From Clostridiales bacterium (GTDB taxonomy: Bacteria > Bacillota > Clostridia > Saccharofermentanales > Saccharofermentanaceae): a stretch of 64,000 nucleotides of DNA. Position 1 is the first letter of the stretch, and every line of letters begins with the position of its first letter. Below the pieces are notes generated by a model. That model was not told the DNA's origin. It searched no databases and was given only the letters and a program-made list of their open reading frames with translations. Shown one piece after another: positions 35,402 to 43,960 of this stretch. Made by a program: the position numbers and the translations under genes. The stretch covers positions 186,001 through 250,000 of the forward strand of contig JAFWDK010000019.1 in assembly GCA_017513085.1 (NCBI GenBank), read 5' to 3'.

Positions 35402-37171
35402 TCATCCGATTTGATCCGGTAACATGTCCTTGCTAAAGAACAGTTCGATTACTTTATTTAATTCTTCGTTATCTTCTCCGGCCAGTTCATACACTACAGA
35501 GAAGAAATCCACCTGATCCGCGTTTTGGAAAGCATATCGCTGGATGTACTCACGAAGGATGCCGTAGAAGTCCTCTTCGCCTATAGCTTCGCCCATCCAG
35601 ATGAGCGCCTGTTTTCCATAGTTGTAAGCAGCCAAAATATACTGGATCTCTTGATCGAACTCGAAATAGGAGCGGTTGATCGGGCTGATACCATTCTGTT
35701 GTAATACCTGTTTCGACTGGTCCCAGGCACTTGCAGTCTTCGGGATAGACTGACTGTCATTATAGACACCGTAAAGTGTTTTGCCATAAATATATTCCGT
35801 ATAAGAAGTGATCGACTCATCGAGCCATGGCTGTGTGCCGGAATTACTGCCCACGATACCCATGAACCACTGGTGACCGATCTCATGAGAAACAACCGTG
35901 TCAGCGGTAGTCTTAATAATTTCCTTCACAAAATCCGAATTGGCGCCCATGCTTGAAGGGATATCATCTTTTGTGATGATGATCAGGTTCGGATACTCCA
36001 TTCCACCTGCATCGATCGGAGCAAGAATCACTTCCAGATCTTTGTACGGGTATTTACCCAGTTTTTCACCGAAAATACGGAGCGAGTCGATCGATGCACG
36101 CAAGCTCTCGTCAGCAAGCAGCTTATCGACATCCTGGTTTTCCTCAACATAAGCTACACGGATGTGCACATCCTCAAAATCGCCTTCGACAAGTTGGAAG
36201 TCTTTGCTTGTGCTGAAAACAAAATCTCTTACACAGTCCGCATGGAAACTCTGTGTCTTCTTGTCGCCGTCAGTAGTATCCCCGTTTTCAAGACCCGTCG
36301 TAAGAAGGATCATATCCTTCGGAAGAGTGATATTGACGTCGTAATCAGAAATCTCGGAGTAGAAGCACTCACCGCAGTTGTAGAATTTTTCGTGTGACCA
36401 TCCGTCCTTGGTGTATTCGGCAAGGATCGGGTAGAAATTAGTAACATTATACACGCCATCCTGTACGCCGTAGCGGTCCGCCACAGTCGGGATCTTCGCT
36501 TCAAAATCATACGACAGTGTCATTTTCTCGCCCGGAGCCAGCTCCGACTCAAGCGGGAGCCATACAACGGAAACATCATCGTCACGCTGCATCTTGATTT
36601 TCTTATTGTTTCTTCCATCTGTAATGTTTTCAATTTTGGTGGTGTCACCATGCGTCTCGATCGCACCATCGTAGCCGGCAGTCTTCGCATCAATAAAAAG
36701 ACTGGAGTAATCACGCAGACAAAGCTTGTCCCAATCCTCTTCGCTGTCGTTAAAGAACACAAACTCGACATGTCCGCCGATCGTGTTGTTCTCCGGATCC
36801 AATGTCAGATCCATCGTGTAGTGGTAGCGGTCCTCCTGCTTCTTAAGATCGATCTCGCAGTTTTTCTCCGGAACACTTCCCTTAAGCTTACTCTCCGTCT
36901 CTTGCGAACTCTCTTCCGACTCGGTTGTTTCGGACGTTTCCTCTGTCGTTTCCTCTGTCGTTTCTTCTGTCTCCTCAGTCGTCTCTTTAGTCGGCTTTTC
37001 GGTAGTCTCTTCCGGTTCGGAGTCATTCTCTTCCGTCGTAGATTCCTCCTCGGCCTCAGTCGTTTGCTTCTCTTTCTTCGAGGTTTCTCTTGCCAGCATT
37101 CTGCAAGCTGCAGCCGGCAAAACCATGGAAGCTGTCAGAAACAGCGCGATCAATTTCACTGATTTTTTCAT
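35402..37171 (-). CDS. M1-family metallopeptidase lipoprotein
   Basis: 589 residues from the ATG at 37171 (AGGAG about 9 bases upstream). The N-terminus is a lipoprotein signal ending in 'LPAAAC'. A low-complexity Thr/Glu linker of about 75 residues follows, then the M1 aminopeptidase-like fold. The zinc site is complete: 'HEIGHQW', then 18 residues, then Glu in 'WLDESITSY'. The exopeptidase motif GxMEN reads 'GGMEYPN', so the N-terminal substrate anchor is slightly altered. It is probably anchored outside the cytoplasmic membrane and degrades peptides. A zinc-ribbon membrane protein gene follows in the same direction. Confidence 0.88.
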   Translation of the reverse strand: MKKSVKLIALFLTASMVLPAAACRMLARETSKKEKQTTEAEEESTTEENDSEPEETTEKPTKETTEETEETTEETTEETSETTESEESSQETESKLKGSVPEKNCEIDLKKQEDRYHYTMDLTLDPENNTIGGHVEFVFFNDSEEDWDKLCLRDYSSLFIDAKTAGYDGAIETHGDTTKIENITDGRNNKKIKMQRDDDVSVVWLPLESELAPGEKMTLSYDFEAKIPTVADRYGVQDGVYNVTNFYPILAEYTKDGWSHEKFYNCGECFYSEISDYDVNITLPKDMILLTTGLENGDTTDGDKKTQSFHADCVRDFVFSTSKDFQLVEGDFEDVHIRVAYVEENQDVDKLLADESLRASIDSLRIFGEKLGKYPYKDLEVILAPIDAGGMEYPNLIIITKDDIPSSMGANSDFVKEIIKTTADTVVSHEIGHQWFMGIVGSNSGTQPWLDESITSYTEYIYGKTLYGVYNDSQSIPKTASAWDQSKQVLQQNGISPINRSYFEFDQEIQYILAAYNYGKQALIWMGEAIGEEDFYGILREYIQRYAFQNADQVDFFSVVYELAGEDNEELNKVIELFFSKDMLPDQIG

Positions 37172-37458
37172 TTTTCCTATTCTCCTTTTTCCGATGATAC
37201 ACATCGATAGTAGTATACAACATTCTAAATACTTTATTATGGCTTTTTCGCAAATTTAGATCCGATCAGGCTAAGTCACACTTTTTCTGACCGGCAAGTG
37301 ACAGAATACTCACCTTAACGTCATTTCACAGTCATCGTAAGATGCGACAATAAACTTGTCAGAGGGCGATGGCACAGCCGAACACCAAGTAACCCAATTT
37401 CCCGAACCCTCTGGCAGGGGCTTCCCCCTCCATAATATCTTCTATTTTATTTCATATC

Positions 37459-37489
37459 GTGGAGGCGGATCGGAAAGATCCGCTTCCAC
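37459..37489. other. 13-bp stem with GGAAA loop
   Basis: GTGGAGGCGGATC (37459-37471) pairs with GATCCGCTTCCAC (37477-37489) with one G-U wobble and a 5-base purine loop. No T-run follows on either side, so it looks like a structural RNA element rather than a terminator. Confidence 0.6.
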
Positions 37490-37528
37490 CCCCCTCCTTA
37501 CAATTACCCCTCCATGCTAACCATAGTT

Positions 37529-37571
37529 CGTAGGAAAAAGCACTTTTCAGTACTTTTTCCTACGATTTTTT
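37529..37571 (+). terminator. Terminator-like hairpin in the intergenic region
   Basis: CGTAGGAAAAAG (37529-37540) and CTTTTTCCTACG (37553-37564) form a perfect 12-bp stem with a 12-base loop, followed by ATTTTTT on the plus strand. No plus-strand protein gene ends before it, so it would end a non-coding transcript or act as an attenuator 110 bp before the solute-binding gene. Confidence 0.6.
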
Positions 37572-37683
37572 CTTCAAGAGCTCTGCAAAATACGGTGACA
37601 AAACACTCACTCAATTTTTTTATACAAAAGCTACAATAGGGGCAAAACCAACCAAAAACAGAATTGACAATAGGAGGTCGACA

Positions 37684-40173
37684 ATGAAGAAAGTGATAAA
37701 GAGTTTACTGGCTGCGGCTGTTGTGACAGGAATGGTCATTCCGTTTACGGCTTGCAGTTCCAAAGAAAAGGGAAGCAACGCCGGTTCTTCCGGAAGCAAT
37801 AGCGGAAATACGAACACAAGCATCGCAGGCGCAATCAAACCGAAGGCCGGAAAGGCCCGCATTGTCAGTGATACCGACCCGTACTTCAACGTAACCGAAG
37901 CGGAACTGAAAGTTAAGGTGCCGGAAGGCAAAGAGATCCTCTACACAGAATTCACCAATACCTACGCTGTCGGAGACAGGATCCTGGCCAATGTACACAT
38001 GCGTTTAAAAATGCCGGCCGAAGTCGAAAAAGAAATGAACAGTCTGAATCTGGATCTTGAGAAAGACGCGGAGAAATACCAACAGATCTTCGATGAATAC
38101 AATCGCAACAGTTTTCAGTTATTCGATCTGGACGGAAATAATATCAGCGCGATCGAAACAGAAACCGGAGCAGAGTTTACAGGAGCTTTTGCACTCGAAA
38201 ACGGAGAGATCCTTGTTGTAACAAGCAAAACGAACTTTCAGACTTGTGCATCGGAACCGAAACTTTTCGTTATTTCCGCAACCGGTGAAAAAAAACGGGA
38301 CATTCCTCTTTCTGTCAATGAGCCTCTGACTGATACCCATGTATACTTGACCGGCAACGGAAATCTTCTTCTTGCCAGCTCCAGAAAGTACTATCTTCTG
38401 GATTCCCAGGGAAAAGTTCTTAAGATGGTGGAGGACCCGAGACTGAGCGGACAGATGCTTTGTTCAGATGGAAAATGGTATGCGTGCATGCCTGATTATA
38501 ATATGGGTGATAGTAATATGTCCTTACAGGAAGTGGATACGAATGAAGGCAGTCTGATCGGCAAGCCGATTTCCATCGATATGTTAATGAGTTATAGCCT
38601 GACACAAGGAAAGAAAAATTGTTTTCTCATCAATAATAACGGTGTAGAAAAATATGATCTTCTGGACGGCTCCCGGACCGCTGCTTTTACCTGGAAAGAT
38701 ACGGATGTCAATTTCACCTCTCTGGATTTCTCCGGTGCCAGCATCGAGTCGGAAGACAAGATGATCTTCTTCAAGAAGGTTACCAACGCCGAGGCGGCAC
38801 GAACAGATATGGATCAAAAAGCCGGTGTGGGAAACCGAGCATATGTGGTCACGCTCACCCGTGCCGACAAGAATCCTCACGCAGGAAAAGAGATCATCAA
38901 ACTTGGCGTGAATGGAATTAAAGATGAAGCTTTTCTCAATCAGATCATCACATTCAATACCGACCCGAACCAGAAGGCTCGTATCGAAATCTGCGACTAT
39001 GCCACCGATTCCGACTTCGTCTTCGATGAGCAGAGCAGTCTGGAGAAACTGCAGGAAAACGCCGACAAATTAACCATGGATATGTTAAGCGGCGAGGGAC
39101 CGGATATTCTCGTTGGCTATTCCGGACTTTCTCAATTCAACACCGAAAATACCCTTCTGGATCTGAAACAGTATCTGGACAACGACAGCAACTTATACAA
39201 AGAAGACTACTACGCAAACATCTTCAGTGCTTTTGAAACGGACGGAAAACTCTTCTCCATTCCGATCACATTCAGTTTGGAAGGAATCCTGATCGACAGC
39301 AAGATCCAGGGCGCCAAAGATAAGCTTTCTTTCGCGGATCTCGACACCATGGCGTCTTCCCTCTCCGCTGATAAGCAGATGTTTTCAGGCCAAGACTGGA
39401 AATCCCTCCTGAGCAAATGGATCAAAGGCATGGGATCTACACTCATTGACAATACGAACCAAAAAGTCAATTTCGATTCCGATGAGTTCCGAGCGCTTCT
39501 TCAGGCGATCAAGAAACACGGTGTCTCCTCTTCCTCTTCTGCAAACTCCTCCACGTCCGGACCAGCATTGGCAGAAGGACACATGAACGATGATCTTCAG
39601 TTCTTTATGGGAATGATCGCGGCATGCAACAGCCAACTCAGCGGGTTAGACGACTTCTCCATGTTTGGTTCTTTTGGCGCCGACTTAAATAACGGAGACA
39701 TCTTATTCTCCGGATATCCGACGGCGAACGGAACAGGTATGCTTGCAAACGGAGAGATCACCATGTCTATCACGTCATCTGCCGCCAACCCCGACCTGGC
39801 CTGGGATTTCATCCGGTCTTTCCTAAGCGAGGATTCACAGTACGATCTTAGTTTCAGCACAAACAAGATCCCGGTCAACAAAAAAGCTTTCAACAAGAAG
39901 TGTAATCTTGAAATCAAATTGAACAACGATTATGTGGACAACATGAAAAAGTCGTCTCCGGATACTGATTACATCCCGTACAGATACTCCCAAAAAGATG
40001 TCGATACTTTCGAGTCCATAATCGCATCGGTACAATTCACCAGTCAGATGGATAGCGCCGTATTAAACATCGTGATGGAAGAAGCAGCCGGTTTCTTCGA
40101 AGGCAACCGTTCCATCGACGAAGTATGCAAAAACATTCAGAACCGAGCATCCCTGATCGTACAAGAAAGATAA
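37684..40173 (+). CDS. Solute-binding lipoprotein with an extra N-terminal domain
   Basis: 829 residues, about twice an ordinary sugar-binding protein. The lipoprotein signal ends at 'PFTAC' (Cys24). A Ser/Gly/Asn linker follows, then a beta-rich domain (about 55-410) with repeated blades such as 'KYYLLDSQGKVLKMVEDPRLSGQMLCSDGKWYACMP', which looks like a partial propeller. The second half (about 415-829) is an SBP_bac_1-type fold: 'LTMDMLSGEGPDILV', 'DGKLFSIPITFSLEGILIDSK', 'MSITSSAANPDLAWDFIRSFLSEDSQ'. AGGAGG lies 6 bases before the ATG. No permease or ATPase genes are adjacent. Possibly a ligand sensor or a polysaccharide-capturing lipoprotein. Confidence 0.8.
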   Translation: MKKVIKSLLAAAVVTGMVIPFTACSSKEKGSNAGSSGSNSGNTNTSIAGAIKPKAGKARIVSDTDPYFNVTEAELKVKVPEGKEILYTEFTNTYAVGDRILANVHMRLKMPAEVEKEMNSLNLDLEKDAEKYQQIFDEYNRNSFQLFDLDGNNISAIETETGAEFTGAFALENGEILVVTSKTNFQTCASEPKLFVISATGEKKRDIPLSVNEPLTDTHVYLTGNGNLLLASSRKYYLLDSQGKVLKMVEDPRLSGQMLCSDGKWYACMPDYNMGDSNMSLQEVDTNEGSLIGKPISIDMLMSYSLTQGKKNCFLINNNGVEKYDLLDGSRTAAFTWKDTDVNFTSLDFSGASIESEDKMIFFKKVTNAEAARTDMDQKAGVGNRAYVVTLTRADKNPHAGKEIIKLGVNGIKDEAFLNQIITFNTDPNQKARIEICDYATDSDFVFDEQSSLEKLQENADKLTMDMLSGEGPDILVGYSGLSQFNTENTLLDLKQYLDNDSNLYKEDYYANIFSAFETDGKLFSIPITFSLEGILIDSKIQGAKDKLSFADLDTMASSLSADKQMFSGQDWKSLLSKWIKGMGSTLIDNTNQKVNFDSDEFRALLQAIKKHGVSSSSSANSSTSGPALAEGHMNDDLQFFMGMIAACNSQLSGLDDFSMFGSFGADLNNGDILFSGYPTANGTGMLANGEITMSITSSAANPDLAWDFIRSFLSEDSQYDLSFSTNKIPVNKKAFNKKCNLEIKLNNDYVDNMKKSSPDTDYIPYRYSQKDVDTFESIIASVQFTSQMDSAVLNIVMEEAAGFFEGNRSIDEVCKNIQNRASLIVQER

Positions 40174-40265
40174 GGCCGTGCTACACTCACGACGCTTGTA
40201 CAAGGAGCACCCCGCCGAAAGGAAGTACCCGGCTGAAGCCAAAGCCCCATCTTCTTTGGACAGCA

Positions 40266-40293
40266 CACCCCACCACCGGTGGGGTGCTTTTTT
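40266..40293 (+). terminator. Terminator of the solute-binding gene
   Basis: CACCCCACC (40266-40274) and GGTGGGGTG (40278-40286) form a 9-bp GC-rich stem with a 3-base loop, followed by C and six T. Confidence 0.88.
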
Positions 40294-40394
40294 ATGCGAC
40301 GGGGTCGGGGCCTCAGCCCGGGGACTGCGATTTATCAAGAGATTTTATCAGCTTTTCTTAAGCCGGTATATCAGAATGAAGTCTGTATTTTCAA

Positions 40395-40868
40395 TCAGCG
40401 GATGATCTCCACAACTTCGCCGATGTACATATCATGTGGCGCATCCGCCGAATAAAACTGTGCCGCGATTTCCGGTTTCATGTTCTTCGGATCCAGCGTC
40501 TGCATGAAAAGTTTTCTGCAAACCAGTGTCACCTCGGCCTCCCGGAAACTTACGGAATCACCGGCCTCAACCGGCGTCAATCCTTCCACATGCATCTTAT
40601 CGATGTCCCGGCCGGATTTCGAACCGAGGATACCAAGTGTTTTCTTCCATTCTTCCGGATAGAAGCTTACCGTGAAATATTCGTTATCGTCCATAAACTC
40701 ATGCGTATAACGCGACGTGCGCACATAGACCGTCGCGACCGGTTTTCCCCAGATCGTACCCATTCCGCCCCAGGAAATCGTCATCGTGTTGAATTTATCT
40801 TTTGTACCCGCAGTCACAAGCGCCCACTTCTTATCGAAGATCTCGAAAATGTCTGTTTCAAAGTTCAT
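40395..40868 (-). CDS. Flavin reductase family protein (FMN-binding split barrel)
   Basis: 157 residues from the ATG at 40868 (GAGGTG 5 bases before). The split-barrel family features are 'KWALVTAGTKDKFNTMTISWGGMGTIWGKPVATVYVRTSRYTHEFM' in pattern, where the T-x-S-W block contacts the FMN phosphate. Such proteins bind FMN and use NAD(P)H or act as oxidoreductases; physiological partners are unknown. It stands alone with a TATAAT element 35 bases upstream. A second, less similar member of the family is at 44533-45135. Confidence 0.82.
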   Translation of the reverse strand: MNFETDIFEIFDKKWALVTAGTKDKFNTMTISWGGMGTIWGKPVATVYVRTSRYTHEFMDDNEYFTVSFYPEEWKKTLGILGSKSGRDIDKMHVEGLTPVEAGDSVSFREAEVTLVCRKLFMQTLDPKNMKPEIAAQFYSADAPHDMYIGEVVEIIR

Positions 40869-40902
40869 GTCAGCACCTCGCTTGAAAAAAAGTATTGCAT
40901 AC

Positions 40903-40908
40903 ATTATA
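40903..40908 (-). promoter_or_regulatory. -10 element of the flavin reductase gene
   Basis: A perfect TATAAT on the minus strand 34 bases before the ATG. No -35 resembling consensus is present at 16-18 bp, so the call rests on one hexamer. Confidence 0.4.
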
Positions 40909-40959
40909 TCCTAGTTTTCAGATTCCGCGACGTATCTTCACACCAAAGATCCGTCAGAA

Positions 40960-42333
40960 TCAGTTCGCGCTCCGCAGGAAGATCATGAGCATCACGACCG
41001 CAAATCCGAAAACAAAAGCCAGAGCGCCTTTGTCATTATCTTTCTTCACCGCGATCTGCGGGATCTCTTCGATCGTCGTGTAGATCAGGGCGCCGCCTGC
41101 TGTGGCCATGATATAAGGCAGGATCCGCGGAAACAAAACGACCAGAACGACCGTGATCACACCGAGAAGCGGGATCGGCGTGCCGGAAACGACACCCATA
41201 AAAAATGCTTTTCCCGTCTTTGTTCCCGCATCACGGATCGGAAGCGCGACGCAGAGCGCCTCGGGAATATTTTGCAGCGCGATCGCTATGGCCAGAACGA
41301 TCGCGACCGAAGAAGATATCCATTCCGTCTTCATGAAATGCGCTGCATAGATCGCGCCGAGAGCGATCCCCTCCGGCGTATGGTGAATGATCTCCTTGAG
41401 CAGCACTTTGGTCTGCGAGTCCAGGTTGCTTTTGGGTCCTTCCGTAATATCTGAAAACGCATGTTTATGCGGCACGACGACATCCAGGAAGATCTGGAAC
41501 AGCACACCGACGCAGAAGCAGACCGTGACCGGGATGATGCCATTTCTATTCTCCAGACTCAAACCTCCGATTGAAGGTTCGATCATGCCCCAGACGGCAA
41601 TCGAAAACATAATACCGGAACTGCATCCGACCAGCATAGCGCGCAGCGTATCCGACAGTTTATTCTTGGCATAGATCACCGCGGAACCGAGAAGCGTTCC
41701 GATCAGCGGGATCAGCATACCGAACAGCGTATCGGCATCCGATAATGTATGCGAACTGTCCAGGTACGTGATCAGTGTGCGGAATCCGATGAACAGCAGG
41801 ATCGTTCCACCCATGATCTCCGAACCGGCGCGATACCGGCTGCCGAAAATATTACCGATCTTCACTCCGATCGTCGAAATGATGAACGTCACAATACCGA
41901 TCACACCGACCGCAAACAGCACATTGACAAACCGACCGGCAGATAAAACTTCAACAGGGACCGCAACAAAAGTGATGCCGACAGCCAGCGCGTCGATACT
42001 GGTCGCGATGGCCATCATGAACATCGTCTTTACATCAAAACCCGGCTTGGCATCTTCATCCGGAGCAAGCGCCTCCTTGATCATGTTCCCACCGATCAGT
42101 GAAAGTAGCCCGAAAGCTACCCACGGCGCTACCATAGTGATGAAACGTTCAAAAGCAGATCCGACGAGATAGCCGATCAACGGCATTATGGCCTGGAAAA
42201 ATCCGAACCATATTCCACAAAGAAAAAACTCTTTCTTCGAGATCTTCTTCGACGCCAGTCCTTTGCATATCGATACGGCAAAAGCATCCATCGCAAGACC
42301 AACAGATAGAAGCAGCAGTTCAAATAATCCCAT
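40960..42333 (-). CDS. MntP-ZIP fusion metal transporter
   Basis: 457 residues containing two transporter families in one chain. Residues 1-191 are a complete MntP-type manganese exporter, with the paired 'AMDAFAVSICKGL' (Asp16) and 'TSIDALAVGITF' (Asp114) repeats. Residues 200-457 are a ZIP-family transporter with the metal-site motifs 'HHTPEG' (317-322) and 'QNIPEA' (354-359), closest in plan to bacterial ZupT/GufA types. No stop or frameshift divides them and the linker is short. MntP exports Mn2+, while ZIP proteins usually import divalent metals, so the joint role is unclear. It lies 37 bp after larE and is likely co-transcribed. No yybP-ykoY Mn riboswitch is seen upstream. Confidence 0.9.
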   Translation of the reverse strand: MGLFELLLLSVGLAMDAFAVSICKGLASKKISKKEFFLCGIWFGFFQAIMPLIGYLVGSAFERFITMVAPWVAFGLLSLIGGNMIKEALAPDEDAKPGFDVKTMFMMAIATSIDALAVGITFVAVPVEVLSAGRFVNVLFAVGVIGIVTFIISTIGVKIGNIFGSRYRAGSEIMGGTILLFIGFRTLITYLDSSHTLSDADTLFGMLIPLIGTLLGSAVIYAKNKLSDTLRAMLVGCSSGIMFSIAVWGMIEPSIGGLSLENRNGIIPVTVCFCVGVLFQIFLDVVVPHKHAFSDITEGPKSNLDSQTKVLLKEIIHHTPEGIALGAIYAAHFMKTEWISSSVAIVLAIAIALQNIPEALCVALPIRDAGTKTGKAFFMGVVSGTPIPLLGVITVVLVVLFPRILPYIMATAGGALIYTTIEEIPQIAVKKDNDKGALAFVFGFAVVMLMIFLRSAN

Positions 42334-42370
42334 AGTATTTTGTTAACTCCCTCAACCAAATTTCCTTATG

Positions 42371-43198
42371 TCAAAGTTGTTTTTCTTTACTGTCCAAAGT
42401 CTCATTCATACTGCCGGTCCGATAGCCCTGAAGATCCATCGTAACATAAGCAAAACCAAGTTCATGCAGCGTGGAACAGACCTTGTCGCGCACGCCCTCT
42501 TCAACCAGTCTGGGGAATTCTTGCGGCAACACTTCGATCCGGGCGATATTCCCGTGGATGCGGACGCGGAACTGCTTGAAACCAAGGTCCAGGAGAAGTT
42601 GCTCGGCCTGATCGACCATTCTGAGTTTCTCTTCACTGATCGTCTCGCCGTAAACAAAACGCGACGACAGGCAGGCGAACGACGGCTTATCCCAAGTCGG
42701 AAGATCCAGTTCTTTTGAAAGCTGACGGATATCCTCCTTCGTCAGACCGGCTTGCCGAAGCGGGCTTTTGACACCAAGTTCCGCCACCGCGATCAGCCCC
42801 GGCCGGTAATCGCCGTTATCGTCAAGATTGGATCCCTCCGCAACATACTCAATTCCATTCGCCGCGGCCACGTCCAGGATCTTCGTAAAAAGCTCTTTCT
42901 TACAGATATAGCAGCGGTTCTTGGGGTTCTGGCGGAACCCGTCGATCGCTAGTTCCTCAGATTCGATCACGACCTGCCTGATGCCTTCCTTTTCGCAGAA
43001 TGCAGTTGCCTCTTGTAATTCTCGTTTGGGAAAAGAACAGGATTTAGCCGTAACGGCGATCACCTTATCCTTTAAGACATCTTTGGCGACCTTCAAAAGA
43101 AATGTGGAATCGACGCCGGAAGAGAATGCAACGGCTACACTTCCAAGCTCCTGAAGATACTGTTCCAGTTTCTGTTTTTTCTCATGTAATGCGTCCAT
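42371..43198 (-). CDS. larE: LarE-family ATP-dependent sulfur transferase
   Basis: 275 residues. PP-loop 'SSGVDS' (26-31) for ATP pyrophosphatase chemistry, 'NPKNRCYICKKELF' (91-104), and 'KPSFACLSSRF' with Cys176, the same number as the sacrificial Cys of Lactobacillus plantarum LarE. LarE adds sulfur to the nickel-pincer nucleotide precursor used by lactate racemase-like enzymes. LarB, LarC and LarA are not in the window, so it may serve a cofactor made elsewhere. It leads an operon with the MntP-ZIP fusion, which hints at a link between this cofactor or sulfur chemistry and metal supply. Confidence 0.88.
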   Translation of the reverse strand: MDALHEKKQKLEQYLQELGSVAVAFSSGVDSTFLLKVAKDVLKDKVIAVTAKSCSFPKRELQEATAFCEKEGIRQVVIESEELAIDGFRQNPKNRCYICKKELFTKILDVAAANGIEYVAEGSNLDDNGDYRPGLIAVAELGVKSPLRQAGLTKEDIRQLSKELDLPTWDKPSFACLSSRFVYGETISEEKLRMVDQAEQLLLDLGFKQFRVRIHGNIARIEVLPQEFPRLVEEGVRDKVCSTLHELGFAYVTMDLQGYRTGSMNETLDSKEKQL

Positions 43199-43249
43199 AT
43201 GTACCTCTGTCTGTATTCCGATAGAGCGGAAAGAATCTTTTTCTTGATT

Positions 43250-43283
43250 GTACTATAGTACTCGATAACTTTCCTCGCTTCAA
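43250..43283 (-). promoter_or_regulatory. larE promoter with a 12-bp palindrome on the -10
   Basis: TTGAAG (43278-43283), 17-bp spacer, TACTAT (43255-43260). The perfect palindrome GTACTATAGTAC (43250-43261) covers the -10. Related inverted segments, GTACNTCTGT at 43201 and its inverse ending at 43306, flank the promoter. A repressor binding here would block the metal transporter operon. Confidence 0.5.
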
Positions 43284-43311
43284 TATCAACAGACATACAG
43301 ACGTACCCGGA

Positions 43312-43824
43312 TCAGGCGATATATTTCACACCCAAAGAACGAAGTTCCTGACGCATCTTCTGTACCTTTTCTGCCGGAAATCTCCGTCCGATACTCTCCT
43401 CGAGCATAACGACGGACGCCCCCGTCTTCGCCGCGCCTTTTGCTGTGGCGCCGACACATCCGCACTCATCGATCCCGCAGATCGCCACTTCTTTATAGTT
43501 CTGTGCTTTCATGTACTCGCGGAAAGCCTTGGCCGTATAGGCGTCAGAACGACTCTTCTCAAAGCACAGATCCGACACAACATCCAGTTTGCTGTAGAGC
43601 TCTGCCCCTTCTGTTCCCCGGATCGAGAATCCGACTCCCCACATCAGTTTGGACAATACATGCTTAATGTATATGATGTCGTAGCCCTTCTCTTTATAAT
43701 CGGCAATCGTCCGATTGATATGCCCGACCAGCGCATCACTGTCATAAGTAAACATCGCCTTTCTTTTTTCCCAGAAATAGTCATTCTGTATATCGATTAC
43801 CAGAAGTGCTCTCTTCTCTTGCAT
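43312..43824 (-). CDS. Isochorismatase-family cysteine hydrolase
   Basis: 170 residues from the ATG at 43824 (GAAGGAGA 5 bases upstream). The catalytic triad of the family is visible: Asp11 in 'VIDIQNDY', Lys90 in 'CFEKSRSDAY' and Cys123 in 'DECGCVGATAKGA', with the cis-peptide region before the Cys. Such enzymes include nicotinamidase, N-carbamoylsarcosine amidase and others; residues for one substrate cannot be fixed here. The gene has its own promoter with a strong palindromic operator, and faces a divergent MarR gene across about 250 bp. Confidence 0.85.
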   Translation of the reverse strand: MQEKRALLVIDIQNDYFWEKRKAMFTYDSDALVGHINRTIADYKEKGYDIIYIKHVLSKLMWGVGFSIRGTEGAELYSKLDVVSDLCFEKSRSDAYTAKAFREYMKAQNYKEVAICGIDECGCVGATAKGAAKTGASVVMLEESIGRRFPAEKVQKMRQELRSLGVKYIA

Positions 43825-43864
43825 ATATTTCTCTCCTTCTCCAATCACTATGTTTCTCACCATT

Positions 43865-43911
43865 ATTGAACGCGTTCAATTTATGATAACGCAGATTCTT
43901 CTTCTTTTCAA
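43865..43911 (-). promoter_or_regulatory. Isochorismatase gene promoter with 16-bp palindromic operator
   Basis: TTGAAA (43906-43911), 17-bp spacer, TATCAT (43883-43888). The predicted transcript start falls in ATTGAACGCGTTCAAT (43865-43880), a perfect 16-bp palindrome. This is the size and place of a TetR- or MarR-type repressor site. Confidence 0.7.
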
Positions 43912-43960
43912 TCAGAAAAAGAAATCCTGACAAAAAAATGCCGATATCATCAAAAAAGTT

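Larger units (their letters stand above)
37205..37683. other. 479-bp intergenic region rich in stem-loops
   Basis: No convincing coding frame lies between the divergent M1 peptidase and solute-binding genes. From left to right: CATC-GTAA-GATG tetraloop hairpin (37333-37344); a long-range stem CAGAGGG (37360-37366) with CCCTCTG (37407-37413); AGGGG-CTTC-CCCCT (37416-37429); a 13-bp hairpin (37459-37489); and a 12-bp hairpin with T-run (37529-37571). A TACAAT -10-like element (37632-37637) precedes the solute-binding gene. The pattern suggests a structured small RNA ending at 37571, or a leader; I could not match it to a known riboswitch or housekeeping RNA. Confidence 0.5.

Noticed and set aside
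37360..37413. Fluoride (crcB) riboswitch, because of GGCGATGG after a paired stem
   Set aside because: The rest of the crcB core and the closing UGACUCCUAC-like segment are missing, and the downstream gene is a solute-binding lipoprotein, not a fluoride exporter.
42334..42370. yybP-ykoY manganese riboswitch before the MntP-ZIP gene
   Set aside because: Only 37 bp separate it from larE, too short for the riboswitch, and no matching motif is seen before larE either.
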